From: Candidatus Pseudothioglobus aerophilus | GTDB taxonomy: Bacteria; Pseudomonadota; Gammaproteobacteria; PS1; Pseudothioglobaceae | Assembly: GCA_014384565.1 (NCBI GenBank) | Contig: JACNFO010000027.1 | Coordinates: 31,924 to 79,577, forward strand | Reading direction: 5' to 3' | DNA: 47,654 nucleotides | Shown here: piece after piece, positions 1 to 8,287 of the stretch | Position numbering within the stretch: the first letter of the stretch is position 1 | Layout: every line of letters starts with the position of its first letter | The notes under the pieces: model-generated | What the model saw: the letters and a program-made list of their open reading frames with translations, nothing else | Databases searched by the model: none | What the model was told of the DNA's origin: nothing | Program-made: the position numbers and the translations under genes

Positions 1-1301
1 GCTAAGATTTTTTTCTTATTATTTTGAATAGATTTTGTAAGTTTTGGTGACACTGCAACCGGCTCTTGATTTGCATAGTCTTCATGGTTCTTAGCAACTG
101 ACTCTAGATCATATAGGTAATTAACCATCACCCCCCAAGAATCATCTAGAGCACTTTGATTAACATTTGCATCTGTATGAATTTTATAAAGAGATGCGCC
201 ATTACCAAGATGAAAATGAGCAACAGGATTAATAGCTTGACCATTTTTACGTTTAACTTGAGTTAAGTAATAATAGGTTAGTCGATTTAATACTAAAGGG
301 TTCGGCTTATTATCTTTACAGCACTCGCTGATATCATTAATTATATTTTCAGGCAAATCTTTATCTTCTAATAGGTTAATTTTATTAGACCATTTCTTCA
401 GCCCAGGAACAGGCGAGAGAGTAACAAAATGCTTGATTTGTTTGAATTCCTTCTCAATTTCAGTGACTACTTGCTTAATCAAAAAACTCCCGAAAGAAAC
501 GCTCTTTAGTCCCATCTGACAATTAGAGATAGAATAAAAAACTGCTGTTGTGGCGCTAAAAGGATCAATTGGTTTAACGCTTGTATCAAGAATTGGCATA
601 ATTGAATTTGGCGTATCGTCCATCAATGCAACCTCAATAAAAATAAGAGGCTCATCTGGAAGTGCTGGGTGAAAAAAAGCATACAACCTTCTGTCATCTG
701 CAGCCACCCTATTTTGCAAATCCTCCCAATCTGAAATATCATGGACAGCTTCGTACTGCATGATTTTTTCCAACACTCTAGCACTTGTCGACCAATCAAT
801 GCGCTCAAGTCTTAAAAACCCCCTATTAAACCAAGACTTAAATAAATGAACAAAATCAGAATCAAGTGATTTAAGCTCTGGAGAGACTTTAATGCACTCT
901 AACAATGACTCCCTCATCTTTAAAAGCACTGACGTTCCATTTGGGACTTGATTTAATCTTCTAAGAAGCTCATGACTCTTAGGTTCAATTAATTGATGAA
1001 GTTTCCTGAGCTGGCCTTCATCATCAATATTTAATTCAATGAGAGCCTTTTTGAGAATAGGCCGATCGACGCCAAACTGATCAAGAAACTGCAAAAAAAA
1101 TGACTTTTTTTGCTCTTCTGAAAGAGTATTAAAATCTTCCAAAATTATTTTTGCAAGAGAAAATAATGTTGCCTCTCCATTTTTACTTACTAACTGATTG
1201 CAAAGCGTGATAATACTTTCAGGACTGGATACTTTCTTATTTGAACGCCCCATACGGATACGCTGAATAAGAGAGTTTAGAAAGTTTTGATGCTGAGTCA
1301 T
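1..1301 (-). CDS. Malonyl-CoA decarboxylase, 3' end cut by window edge
   Basis: Reading the minus strand from ATG at 1301 gives 433 uninterrupted codons that run off the left edge, so the C-terminus is missing. The family converts malonyl-CoA to acetyl-CoA and CO2. Family landmarks are visible: an HPALPDEP segment near residue 211, an FYSISN segment near 257 that should carry the catalytic serine region of the GNAT-like domain, and NPVAHFHLGNGA around residue 360, whose histidine corresponds to the catalytic one in the family. The N-terminal 200 residues look helical, as expected. No strong ribosome binding site precedes 1301, and ATG at codon 17 is an alternative start. It lies 96 bp downstream of the 177-aa gene on the same strand, so it may be the last member of the cbb operon or have its own weak promoter. 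Family call is confident; physiological role is inference. Confidence 0.85.
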   Translation of the reverse strand, partial: MTQHQNFLNSLIQRIRMGRSNKKVSSPESIITLCNQLVSKNGEATLFSLAKIILEDFNTLSEEQKKSFFLQFLDQFGVDRPILKKALIELNIDDEGQLRKLHQLIEPKSHELLRRLNQVPNGTSVLLKMRESLLECIKVSPELKSLDSDFVHLFKSWFNRGFLRLERIDWSTSARVLEKIMQYEAVHDISDWEDLQNRVAADDRRLYAFFHPALPDEPLIFIEVALMDDTPNSIMPILDTSVKPIDPFSATTAVFYSISNCQMGLKSVSFGSFLIKQVVTEIEKEFKQIKHFVTLSPVPGLKKWSNKINLLEDKDLPENIINDISECCKDNKPNPLVLNRLTYYYLTQVKRKNGQAINPVAHFHLGNGASLYKIHTDANVNQSALDDSWGVMVNYLYDLESVAKNHEDYANQEPVAVSPKLTKSIQNNKKKIL

Positions 1302-1397
1302 GTCTAAATAATAATTTTCGTTCAATTTTATACTAGTTTTTCTTACCAGCTTATTAGAAAGAATTGGTTGAAAAAAATGAAAATATATACTTAATAA

Positions 1398-1931
1398 CTA
1401 TTCAATTGAACTGAATCGAAAAACATTAACGGCGATATAGTCATTGTATGCAGCGCCTGATTGAAGCCACGTTTTTGCCTTTGAAGCTAAAACCTTAGGG
1501 CTTAAATTATCTTCAAGGCTTAAGTATAGGCCATATTTAAAAGTATAGTCTTCTTCACTTAAAACTAATAAATCACCATTTGAACTAATCAGGCTTTTCT
1601 CTGGCATGCCTCCTTGCTGAGAAACAAATACAGTCTGGCCGTACTCATCCATTAGGCTAGATAACTTAGCTTCGAAATACTCCTTACTAAGAGGACTATG
1701 TTTGTAATAATTCACATGAAGATCTTCAGCCTCTTCTGCCAAATAACTTCTTAAATCTTCAACTGAAGAAAACACCTCATCTTCAATCCAAAAAATAACA
1801 AATGCCCCATTTGAACTCCCCAAACCCAATGACTGGTCTTGAACCATCACCAAAGCAGAGCCATCTAGTATTGACTTCAAAAAATCTTTGTCTAAACTTG
1901 TGATCTCTTCATTGAACTGACTTAGATTCAT
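1398..1931 (-). CDS. Uncharacterised 177-aa protein, cbb-operon linked
   Basis: I do not recognise this protein. It is 177 residues, acidic, with no signal peptide, no membrane segment and no cysteine cluster; it looks like a soluble mixed alpha/beta protein. There is a short glycine/serine-rich segment (GLGSSNGAF, about 36-44) followed by hydrophobic strands, and a QQGG motif near 105. The start is supported by an AGGAT ribosome binding site about 9 bases before the ATG. It begins 12 bp after the 86-aa gene and ends 96 bp before malonyl-CoA decarboxylase, all on the minus strand. Its position downstream of cbbO suggests co-transcription with RuBisCO, but no function can be read from the sequence. 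Confidence 0.8.
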   Translation of the reverse strand: MNLSQFNEEITSLDKDFLKSILDGSALVMVQDQSLGLGSSNGAFVIFWIEDEVFSSVEDLRSYLAEEAEDLHVNYYKHSPLSKEYFEAKLSSLMDEYGQTVFVSQQGGMPEKSLISSNGDLLVLSEEDYTFKYGLYLSLEDNLSPKVLASKAKTWLQSGAAYNDYIAVNVFRFSSIE

Positions 1932-1943
1932 AATTTTTTCATC

Positions 1944-2204
1944 CTAGCGTGACTGGAAAAGGAGCGACTTTATAGTTTGATAATTTGTAGCAATATTTCT
2001 TAAAGCCTCTTCTCCTAGTTTATTACTAGTAATGCCCTCTTCAATCTCTTTTACTTTGTCAGCATACATTCTTTTGAGTGTATTTGTTGTCGCTAATATC
2101 TCATATACGCTTGGGGAATTTTTTTCTTTCCAGTCATCCGGCAAAATACAAGGATATTTTGGATCAAAATCAATTAAATTATTGTCTTCTTCAGCAACCA
2201 TCAT
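1944..2204 (-). CDS. Uncharacterised 86-aa protein coupled to cbbO
   Basis: A small soluble, charged protein that I do not recognise. Its ATG overlaps the cbbO stop codon in an ATGA arrangement (4 bases), which implies translational coupling and makes it a real gene. The N-terminus is acidic (AEEDNNLIDFD), followed by YPCILPDDWKE and then a helical, lysine/glutamate-rich C-terminal half (about 35-80) that could form a coiled helix pair. The nitrifier Nitrosomonas europaea has, as I recall, an additional small gene called cbbN after cbbO; whether this protein is related I cannot tell without alignment. Confidence 0.8.
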   Translation of the reverse strand: MMVAEEDNNLIDFDPKYPCILPDDWKEKNSPSVYEILATTNTLKRMYADKVKEIEEGITSNKLGEEALRNIATNYQTIKSLLFQSR

Positions 2205-4564
2205 TTAGTTAATGAAATAAATAATTGAGGGAGCCTTTCAGGTAATTTTTGAATATTATCAATTACCATAAAACGATTTTTACCAAAAATTCTCGAAACA
2301 TATTCATCAGCGTGGGGATCTAAACTAATACAGAACGTTACAATTCCATGACTTCGTAACTCTTCAACCGCTTTTTTTGCATCCATGCGAAGATGCTGTG
2401 GATCATCAACGTCAATATCTGCAGGCTCTCCATCCGTTAAGATCAAAAGAATTTTTTTAGCTGAAGATTGAGTCAACAAATCTCCACCAGCGTGCCTTAT
2501 TGCGGCGCCCATTCTGGTTGATAGGCCACCTTTTATTCCAGCCAATCGACCCTTTACTTCATCATTAAAACTATAATAAAATGGCTTGAAGCGATAGTAC
2601 TGAACATCGTGTCTTGAATCTGATGCAAATCCTGAAATGGTTAAATTATCTCCGATCTTGTCAATTGCCCATGAAAGTAAAGCAGTTGACTCTTTCATTA
2701 GCTCCAAAATTGTTTTGTCACTTCCAATAACCATATCATTGGTAGATTCAGATAAGTCCATTAATAAGTTCACAGAGACATCTCTAACATGTTGCACCTT
2801 CTTTACATAAATCCTGTCAGATGGGGTTATTTCAGATCTAATATCTGCTAAAGCTGTTACGCATGCATCAAGATCAAGCTCACTTCCTTCTTGTTGCTTC
2901 TTAAGTTTTACGAGGCCTTGAGGCTGCATTCGGTCAATCGCATTTTTAAGTTGATTAGCAATAGGTTTGTGAGTTTTTAAAATTTTATTAATTAACTCTG
3001 GATCCCCTTTTCTCAGACGTCTTTCATAAAGAGTTGCCCAGTTTGGCCGATAGAGCTGAAGCTGATAATCCCATTCATTGTAATGAAAAGGCTCACTTAC
3101 TGGCTCCTTACCCTCAACCTCATTAATGCTTACGCCATCGAGCTCATCAGGAAAGTATTCTGACTCTAAAGTCCAAATTTCCTGCGCATCATCACCTGCG
3201 GTTTCAACATCAAGCTCATTATACATCTCCATAATATTGACATTTTTACGTATCTGTCTTTGACTAACAGGGACATAATCATTGCCCTCTGACAACCAAT
3301 CAAGCTCTTCGTACTCCCAAATATATCTATTATCATCTCTATATATAATTGGCGTTGATACAAGAGCGGAAGCGCTTATTTTCACATCTGTTTCAGTCTT
3401 AAGTAGCTCGTAATACTTCATACCTACCTCATAGCTCATTGCTGATGATTCAGGCATTTTGGTCATTTTTTTAATAAATAACTTAAGAAAATCACTGTTA
3501 AATGACTGCTTTGCTGTGTATTTTTGATCTAGTGCGGCCCTTGAAAAATCAACCAGATCTACTATGAATGGATTTAAATCTTTTAAGTCCTCATCTTCAG
3601 GATGAAGCGCAATCCAAGTTTTCTTCATACCTGGAAATTTTTTTAATGTATTGAGCTCAACCCTTAAGTCTTCTATTAGAGAAATGCATGCAACTTGCAA
3701 AGGATTTAATTCATCCCCTTTAAAAGCCACTCTCGTTTCCATAATATGGGCTGCGGCATGAGCACAAACCGCCCTATAACAATCTATACCAGGAACAATT
3801 CTTCCAGAAGTATGCTTATAGTCATCATAAGCATCTGGAATATGCATAACTCCATATTCAATATAAGGTCTTAGACCTTTCTTAGTTTCGTAGTCCCCTG
3901 AAGTCGGTCGTAGAAAAAAATCACGGTTATAAAACGCTCTAAGATAAAACTGCAACTTTCTTTGATTATCAATAAATAGCGTTCCTCGCCTCTCCTGCTC
4001 AAGTATTTGCATTGATTCTGAACTACTTAATTCAAAATAGGCAATTTGGGCTTTAAAATCTCGTTTGAATGATTCAGCTCCATAAAGAACCCATCTTCTT
4101 AGGCCGCCAAGAGTAAGTTTACTAGTCAACTGATCAATATTATTTAGCATTGGCCTCATACCTCTAGGGGCTAGAGCTATCATTCGCTCCATTAACCTAA
4201 GGTAGCCTTTTAATAGATCAAAGTCACTCATCCGCCTTGCAACGTTTGGAAGGCTTGCAATCATCAGCACCAAGACAGAAGAGGATGTTTGTGAAGACAT
4301 TTTCATAATTGAAAATACAATCTCACCAATTATGGACTCACCAACCTCCCTAACGACCATAGGCGTCTCTTCCAAGAAAGAGATGACCATGTCTTCACCT
4401 TTACCCATTGCATGAAGCGCACCAGCACCATCTAAATAGACTTTAAGTCCATTTGGTGACATAACCTTAGAGGCTTCAACAAAACTCCCTGCAAGCGCAT
4501 CATGAAGAATGTCAGAGGAATCTCGAAACTTTTGTTCAAAATCGGAAAGTTGAACCGCACTCAT
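2201..4564 (-). CDS. cbbO: RuBisCO activase subunit CbbO (vWA domain)
   Basis: CbbO is the large adaptor subunit that, with the AAA+ protein CbbQ, removes inhibitory sugar phosphates from form I/II RuBisCO. The 787-residue length fits the family. The C-terminal von Willebrand factor A domain is clear: the MIDAS motif DLSES at about 603-607, the threonine region STRMG at about 682, and LTDGEPAD at about 708-715. The N-terminal 500 residues are the helical CbbO/NorD-type region. The start at 4564 follows cbbQ by 9 bp with AAGGA overlapping the cbbQ stop. The stop overlaps the next gene by 4 bases. It lies in the operon cbbL-cbbS-cbbQ-cbbO. NorD of denitrifiers is a homologue, but the RuBisCO context decides the name. 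Confidence 0.95.
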   Translation of the reverse strand: MSAVQLSDFEQKFRDSSDILHDALAGSFVEASKVMSPNGLKVYLDGAGALHAMGKGEDMVISFLEETPMVVREVGESIIGEIVFSIMKMSSQTSSSVLVLMIASLPNVARRMSDFDLLKGYLRLMERMIALAPRGMRPMLNNIDQLTSKLTLGGLRRWVLYGAESFKRDFKAQIAYFELSSSESMQILEQERRGTLFIDNQRKLQFYLRAFYNRDFFLRPTSGDYETKKGLRPYIEYGVMHIPDAYDDYKHTSGRIVPGIDCYRAVCAHAAAHIMETRVAFKGDELNPLQVACISLIEDLRVELNTLKKFPGMKKTWIALHPEDEDLKDLNPFIVDLVDFSRAALDQKYTAKQSFNSDFLKLFIKKMTKMPESSAMSYEVGMKYYELLKTETDVKISASALVSTPIIYRDDNRYIWEYEELDWLSEGNDYVPVSQRQIRKNVNIMEMYNELDVETAGDDAQEIWTLESEYFPDELDGVSINEVEGKEPVSEPFHYNEWDYQLQLYRPNWATLYERRLRKGDPELINKILKTHKPIANQLKNAIDRMQPQGLVKLKKQQEGSELDLDACVTALADIRSEITPSDRIYVKKVQHVRDVSVNLLMDLSESTNDMVIGSDKTILELMKESTALLSWAIDKIGDNLTISGFASDSRHDVQYYRFKPFYYSFNDEVKGRLAGIKGGLSTRMGAAIRHAGGDLLTQSSAKKILLILTDGEPADIDVDDPQHLRMDAKKAVEELRSHGIVTFCISLDPHADEYVSRIFGKNRFMVIDNIQKLPERLPQLFISLTK

Positions 4565-4573
4565 TACTAATCC

Positions 4574-5377
4574 TTAGTCAAAAAAAGTGTCGATTGCAGC
4601 ATTAAGAGTATCGACAATATCTAAGTCATCGGTAATAGGATTAACCATTGCAATTTTACAGGCAGACTTTTCATTAACCTTGTTAGCAATTAATTGTCCT
4701 GCATAGATACATAATCGAGTAGATATTCCCTCATCCAGCCCATGGCCAACAAGATTTCTAGCTCTTTGAGCGATTTGGACTAGTTTCAATGCTATTTTTG
4801 GATCAACGCTGGACTCTTTAGAAATAATATGTGCCTCAGTTTTTTCATCTGGATATTGAAAGTTAAAACCACAAAATCTTTGCTTAGTCGATTGCTTAAG
4901 GTCTTTCATTAAATTTTGATAGCCAGGGTTATAAGATATAACCAATTGGAAATCAGGGTGCGCTTCAATCAACTCGCCTTTCTTATCGAGCGGTAAAGTT
5001 CGGCGATAATCTGTCAAAGGGTGTATCACAACAGTTGTATCTTGCCTGGCCTCTACGACCTCATCTAGATAACAAATACCGCCATAACGAGCGGCCATTG
5101 CAAGAGGACCATCTTTCCAAATTGTACCTTCCTTATCAAGAAGAAATCTTCCTACTAAATCACTGGCTGACATATCTTCATTGCAAGCAACTGTAATTAA
5201 AGGCTTACCTAATTTATACGCCATATATTCTACAAACCTAGACTTACCGCACCCAGTAGGGCCTTTCAGCATAACCGGCATACGATTCATATACGCAGCG
5301 GTATACATATCTATTTCATCATTTTGAGGTTGGTAAAAAGGTTCTTTTGCAATTTTGTATTGATCTAATTCATTCAT
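4574..5377 (-). CDS. cbbQ: RuBisCO activase ATPase CbbQ (MoxR-type AAA+)
   Basis: CbbQ is the hexameric MoxR-family AAA+ motor of the CbbQO RuBisCO activase. The 267-aa product has Walker A GPTGCGKS at 39-46 and Walker B ICYLDE at 101-106, followed by the usual C-terminal lid helices. An open frame extends 49 codons further upstream to 5524, but the extension crosses the terminator hairpin and the end of cbbS and has no family similarity; ATG at 5377 is preceded by a good GAGGAT ribosome binding site, so this start is preferred. The NorQ proteins of nitric oxide reductase clusters are homologous, but linkage to cbbLS and cbbO supports CbbQ. Confidence 0.96.
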   Translation of the reverse strand: MNELDQYKIAKEPFYQPQNDEIDMYTAAYMNRMPVMLKGPTGCGKSRFVEYMAYKLGKPLITVACNEDMSASDLVGRFLLDKEGTIWKDGPLAMAARYGGICYLDEVVEARQDTTVVIHPLTDYRRTLPLDKKGELIEAHPDFQLVISYNPGYQNLMKDLKQSTKQRFCGFNFQYPDEKTEAHIISKESSVDPKIALKLVQIAQRARNLVGHGLDEGISTRLCIYAGQLIANKVNEKSACKIAMVNPITDDLDIVDTLNAAIDTFFD

Positions 5378-5392
5378 TTTTATATCCTCTTC

Positions 5393-5423
5393 AAAAAAAA
5401 CCCCTGCACTTAGACAGGGGTTT
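5393..5423 (-). terminator. Intrinsic terminator-like hairpin between cbbS and cbbQ
   Basis: A perfect 9-bp stem (5398-5406 paired with 5415-5423, AAACCCCTG against CAGGGGTTT) with an 8-base loop. Read on the minus strand it is followed directly by eight T residues (5400 to 5393). This is a textbook Rho-independent terminator inside an otherwise co-directional operon, 16 bp upstream of cbbQ. It probably acts as a partial terminator or mRNA 3'-stabiliser so that cbbLS transcripts exceed cbbQO transcripts. Confidence 0.85.
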
Positions 5424-5453
5424 ATCCAATCAAGCTTACCTAATTTTACTTGA

Positions 5454-5813
5454 TTATTTAAATCCTTTGCCTCTGTAAATAACCATGGATGCGCCCTGTG
5501 ATTGAGCATAATTATCATAACCAATTAGACGCACATGGTTGTCTGGATTAGCATCATGGCACTCCTTACATTCCGCAAGAATTGTATCAACATCTGTCTC
5601 ACCAAATAAAGGAAGTTTCCACATATACCAGTAATTTTCCATAGCATTTTCAACTTCAGTATGCTCTACACCAGGGTTGTAACCCTGATCAACAATGTAC
5701 TGTACTTGTTGTCGAATTTGTTTATCATTCATTGCAGGTAAGTATGAAAATGTTTCAAACTTTCTACTCGAGTTATCACCAAGGCGTGATGGGTAATCTT
5801 GAACTTTGCTCAT
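5454..5813 (-). CDS. cbbS: RuBisCO form I small subunit
   Basis: The 119-residue small subunit of hexadecameric form I RuBisCO. It shows the typical FETFSYLP near residue 19, the segment around GYNPGVEH, the conserved [11 protein letters not shown] at about 60-70 and the C-terminal [16 protein letters not shown]. It starts 49 bp after cbbL with AAGGA eight bases before the ATG and is followed by a strong hairpin terminator, then cbbQ. Sequence character fits the proteobacterial green-type form IA rather than red-type IC/ID. Confidence 0.97.
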   Translation of the reverse strand: MSKVQDYPSRLGDNSSRKFETFSYLPAMNDKQIRQQVQYIVDQGYNPGVEHTEVENAMENYWYMWKLPLFGETDVDTILAECKECHDANPDNHVRLIGYDNYAQSQGASMVIYRGKGFK

Positions 5814-5862
5814 AATATTTTCCTTATATTAGTTTTTCTTATAATAAAAATTGATTGATGCA

Positions 5863-7284
5863 TTACTTGTGCACTATGTCCAGCTTATCAACGGTATCGA
5901 ACTCAAATTTAATCTCTTTCCATGTCTCCATTGCAATCTTAAGCTCAGGTGAGTGTTTGGCTGCACTAGTAAGAATTTCTTTAGATTCCTTTTCTAAGTC
6001 TTTTCCAGCGTTCCTTGCTTCAACACATGCTTCAACAGCAACTCGATTTGCAGCAGCACCTGCCGCATTACCCCATGGGTGACCGAGTGTTCCGCCGCCA
6101 AATTGGAGGACTGAGTCGTCACCAAATATATTTACAAGTGCTGGCATATGCCAGACATGGATTCCGCCTGAAGCTACAGGTAGCATCCCTGGCATTGACC
6201 CAAAGTCCTGATCAAAGAAAATACCTCTTGAGCGATCTTCTTTAATAAAGCTATCGCGCATACAGTCAATCCAGCCCAAAGTAGATTCTCGGTCACCTTC
6301 AAGCTTCCCTACTACCGTTCCTGAGTGCATATGATCCCCTCCAGAAAGGCGTAAACACTTAGCAAGCACTCTGAAGTGAATACCGTGATTTGGATTTCTA
6401 TCTACAACAGCATGCATTGCTCTATGGATATGAAGCAATAAGCCGTTATCGCGGCACCAATTTGCAAGACCGGTATTTGCTGTAAAGCCTGCCGTAAAGA
6501 AGTCATGCATAATGATCGGAGTTCCTAGCTCTTTGGCATACTCAGCTCTTTTGTACATCTCTTCAGGCGTGGGGGCTGTTACATTTAAATAGTGGCCTTT
6601 CCTTTCACCTGTTTCTCTTTCAGCCCTTTCAATTGCATCCTGAACAAAACCGAAGCGGTCTCTCCAGCGCATGAAAGGCTGTGAATTTACATTCTCGTCA
6701 TCTTTTGTAAAGTCTAATCCACCACGCAGTCCCTCGTAACATGCGCGTCCATAATTTTTAGCTGATAAACCAAGCTTGGGTTTGATGGTACATCCCAACA
6801 TTGGTCGGCCATATTTATTCATTTTATCTCTTTCAACCTGGATTCCATTTGGGGGACCTCCACACGTCATAACGTAAGCTATCGGAAAACGAATATCTTC
6901 AAGTCTAAGAGCTCTTAATGCTTTAAAGCCGAATACATTTCCTACGAGAGAGGTAAGAACGTTAACGATTGAGCCCTCTTCAAATAAATCAATTGGATAT
7001 GCAATAAAAGCATAAATTGCATCATCTGATCCTGGCACGTCTTCAATGCGGTAGGCGCGTCCCTTGTAGTGGTCAAGATCTGTTAACAGATCAGTCCAAA
7101 CCGTAGTCCAAGTTCCTGTTGAAGATTCAGCTGCAACAGCGGCTGCAACCTCTTCTCTGGGAACGCCTGGTTGAGGCGTAATTTTAAAGCATGCTAGAAT
7201 ATCAGTATCTTTTGGCTCATACTCGGGCATCCAATATGTATCGCGGTATTCCTTTACACCTGCATCGTAACCTTTCTTAGCCAT
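5863..7284 (-). CDS. cbbL: RuBisCO form IA large subunit
   Basis: Catalyses carboxylation of ribulose 1,5-bisphosphate in the Calvin cycle. The 473-residue protein has the active-site lysines in TIKPKLG (K168 and K170), the carbamylated lysine in [11 protein letters not shown] (K194), HIHRAMH, and loop 6 [10 protein letters not shown]. The sequence is of the green-like form IA type. Because cbbQ and cbbO follow and no carboxysome gene is adjacent, it corresponds to the cytoplasmic IAq subtype. The start has a GGGAGT ribosome binding site. A consensus-like promoter and the divergent cbbR lie directly upstream, so regulation by CbbR is expected. Confidence 0.98.
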   Translation of the reverse strand: MAKKGYDAGVKEYRDTYWMPEYEPKDTDILACFKITPQPGVPREEVAAAVAAESSTGTWTTVWTDLLTDLDHYKGRAYRIEDVPGSDDAIYAFIAYPIDLFEEGSIVNVLTSLVGNVFGFKALRALRLEDIRFPIAYVMTCGGPPNGIQVERDKMNKYGRPMLGCTIKPKLGLSAKNYGRACYEGLRGGLDFTKDDENVNSQPFMRWRDRFGFVQDAIERAERETGERKGHYLNVTAPTPEEMYKRAEYAKELGTPIIMHDFFTAGFTANTGLANWCRDNGLLLHIHRAMHAVVDRNPNHGIHFRVLAKCLRLSGGDHMHSGTVVGKLEGDRESTLGWIDCMRDSFIKEDRSRGIFFDQDFGSMPGMLPVASGGIHVWHMPALVNIFGDDSVLQFGGGTLGHPWGNAAGAAANRVAVEACVEARNAGKDLEKESKEILTSAAKHSPELKIAMETWKEIKFEFDTVDKLDIVHK

Positions 7285-7324
7285 AGTCCCACTCCCTGTT
7301 TAATATTAATATAAAAATGAAATC

Positions 7325-7353
7325 ATTATAGTAGGTGAAATAAATAATGTAAA
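7325..7353 (-). promoter_or_regulatory. Sigma70-type promoter of cbbL
   Basis: On the minus strand TTTACA (7348-7353) is separated by 17 bases from a perfect TATAAT (7325-7330), 40 bp upstream of the cbbL start. The match is 5/6 plus 6/6 with optimal spacing. The -35 element falls within the inverted repeat at 7338-7366. Confidence 0.75.
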
Positions 7354-7366
7354 ATAATATTTATTT
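7338..7366. promoter_or_regulatory. Inverted repeat, candidate CbbR operator
   Basis: Perfect 8-bp arms AAATAAAT (7338-7345) and ATTTATTT (7359-7366) with a 13-base spacer in the cbbL-cbbR intergenic region. LysR-type regulators bind dyads of about this size between divergent genes. It overlaps the -35 box of the cbbL promoter. The arms are pure A/T in AT-rich DNA, so chance is not excluded. Confidence 0.45.
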
Positions 7367-7387
7367 AAATAATCATCAATTTATATT

Positions 7388-8284
7388 ATGATTAATTATA
7401 CATTAAAACAGCTCTATAGCTATGAATCAGTCATTAGATTAGGCGGTTTTACAAGTGCGAGTAAAGAGCTCCATATCACTCAGCCTGCAGTATATATGCA
7501 GATACAGCAGCTTCAAGATAGTATTGGAGCAAAATTATTTGATATTAATGGAAAAAAAATCAGCGCTACATTTATTGGAAAAAAGCTTTATGAAACTGCA
7601 GTAAAAACGATCAGTACACTTGAAAATTCAAAACTTGAAATGGATGAAATACTCAGTCCAGATTCTGGCCATCTTCAAATAGCAGTTGCAACAACTGCAA
7701 ATTCATTTATTAGCGCATTACTTGCAAAGTTTAAAAAAGAGTTTCCTAAAATGACGTTCTACATCGATGTTACAAATAGGCAGTCGCTTCTTAACAACCT
7801 AAAAAATAATAACGCTGATCTGGTAATTATGGGAGAGCCTCCAAAAAATATTCCATTAATTTCTAAGGCATTTATGAAAAATCCTTTGATTGCAATCGCC
7901 CACCCTGAGAATGAGCTGTTAAATATGAAAAGAGTCACAATTAAAGATTTAGCCAAGGAAACTTTACTTACGAGGGAAGTTGGATCAGGCACTCGCATAA
8001 CAATTGAAAAGTTTACTGGTTTAAACTTTAATTCAGATATTCAAATTAACTCGAATGAAGCTATTGTTGAGGCGGTTCAAGCAGGATTAGGGATTGGTTT
8101 TGTTTCGATGCATTCTGTGAATCTTCAACTTAAAAACAATATTATTAGGCAGCTAAATGTTGACCCCTTTCCGATTGTAAGGCAGTGGCATATTGTTCAT
8201 CATGCAGACGCAGAGTTGTCCCCAATTGCAAGAAAGTTTAAACAGTTTGTAATTGAGAATACGAAGGCTGAAAAAAATCTATAA
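7388..8284 (+). CDS. cbbR: LysR-family regulator CbbR
   Basis: A 298-residue LysR-type transcriptional regulator: N-terminal winged helix-turn-helix (about 5-62, with GGFTSASKELHITQPAVYMQIQQLQ typical of the family) followed by a periplasmic-binding-protein-like effector domain. It is divergent from cbbL with a 103-bp shared gap, the classical position of CbbR, which activates the Calvin-cycle operon in response to metabolites. The ATG sits close to an AT-rich region with no clear ribosome binding site. It ends only 3 bp before the convergent argJ stop. The name rests on family plus position. Confidence 0.92.
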   Translation: MINYTLKQLYSYESVIRLGGFTSASKELHITQPAVYMQIQQLQDSIGAKLFDINGKKISATFIGKKLYETAVKTISTLENSKLEMDEILSPDSGHLQIAVATTANSFISALLAKFKKEFPKMTFYIDVTNRQSLLNNLKNNNADLVIMGEPPKNIPLISKAFMKNPLIAIAHPENELLNMKRVTIKDLAKETLLTREVGSGTRITIEKFTGLNFNSDIQINSNEAIVEAVQAGLGIGFVSMHSVNLQLKNNIIRQLNVDPFPIVRQWHIVHHADAELSPIARKFKQFVIENTKAEKNL

Positions 8285-8287
8285 ATC

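Noticed and set aside
2201-5377. norD/norQ of a nitric oxide reductase cluster
   Set aside because: The proteins are homologous to NorQ/NorD, but they directly follow cbbLS and no nor genes are present.
5378-5524. N-terminal extension of CbbQ by 49 codons
   Set aside because: It crosses the intrinsic terminator and overlaps the cbbS 3' end, has no ribosome binding site and no CbbQ-like sequence; ATG at 5377 has a good one.
5855-6245. Plus-strand open frames antisense to cbbL
   Set aside because: They lie over the conserved cbbL C-terminal coding sequence, show low-complexity composition and have no supported start.
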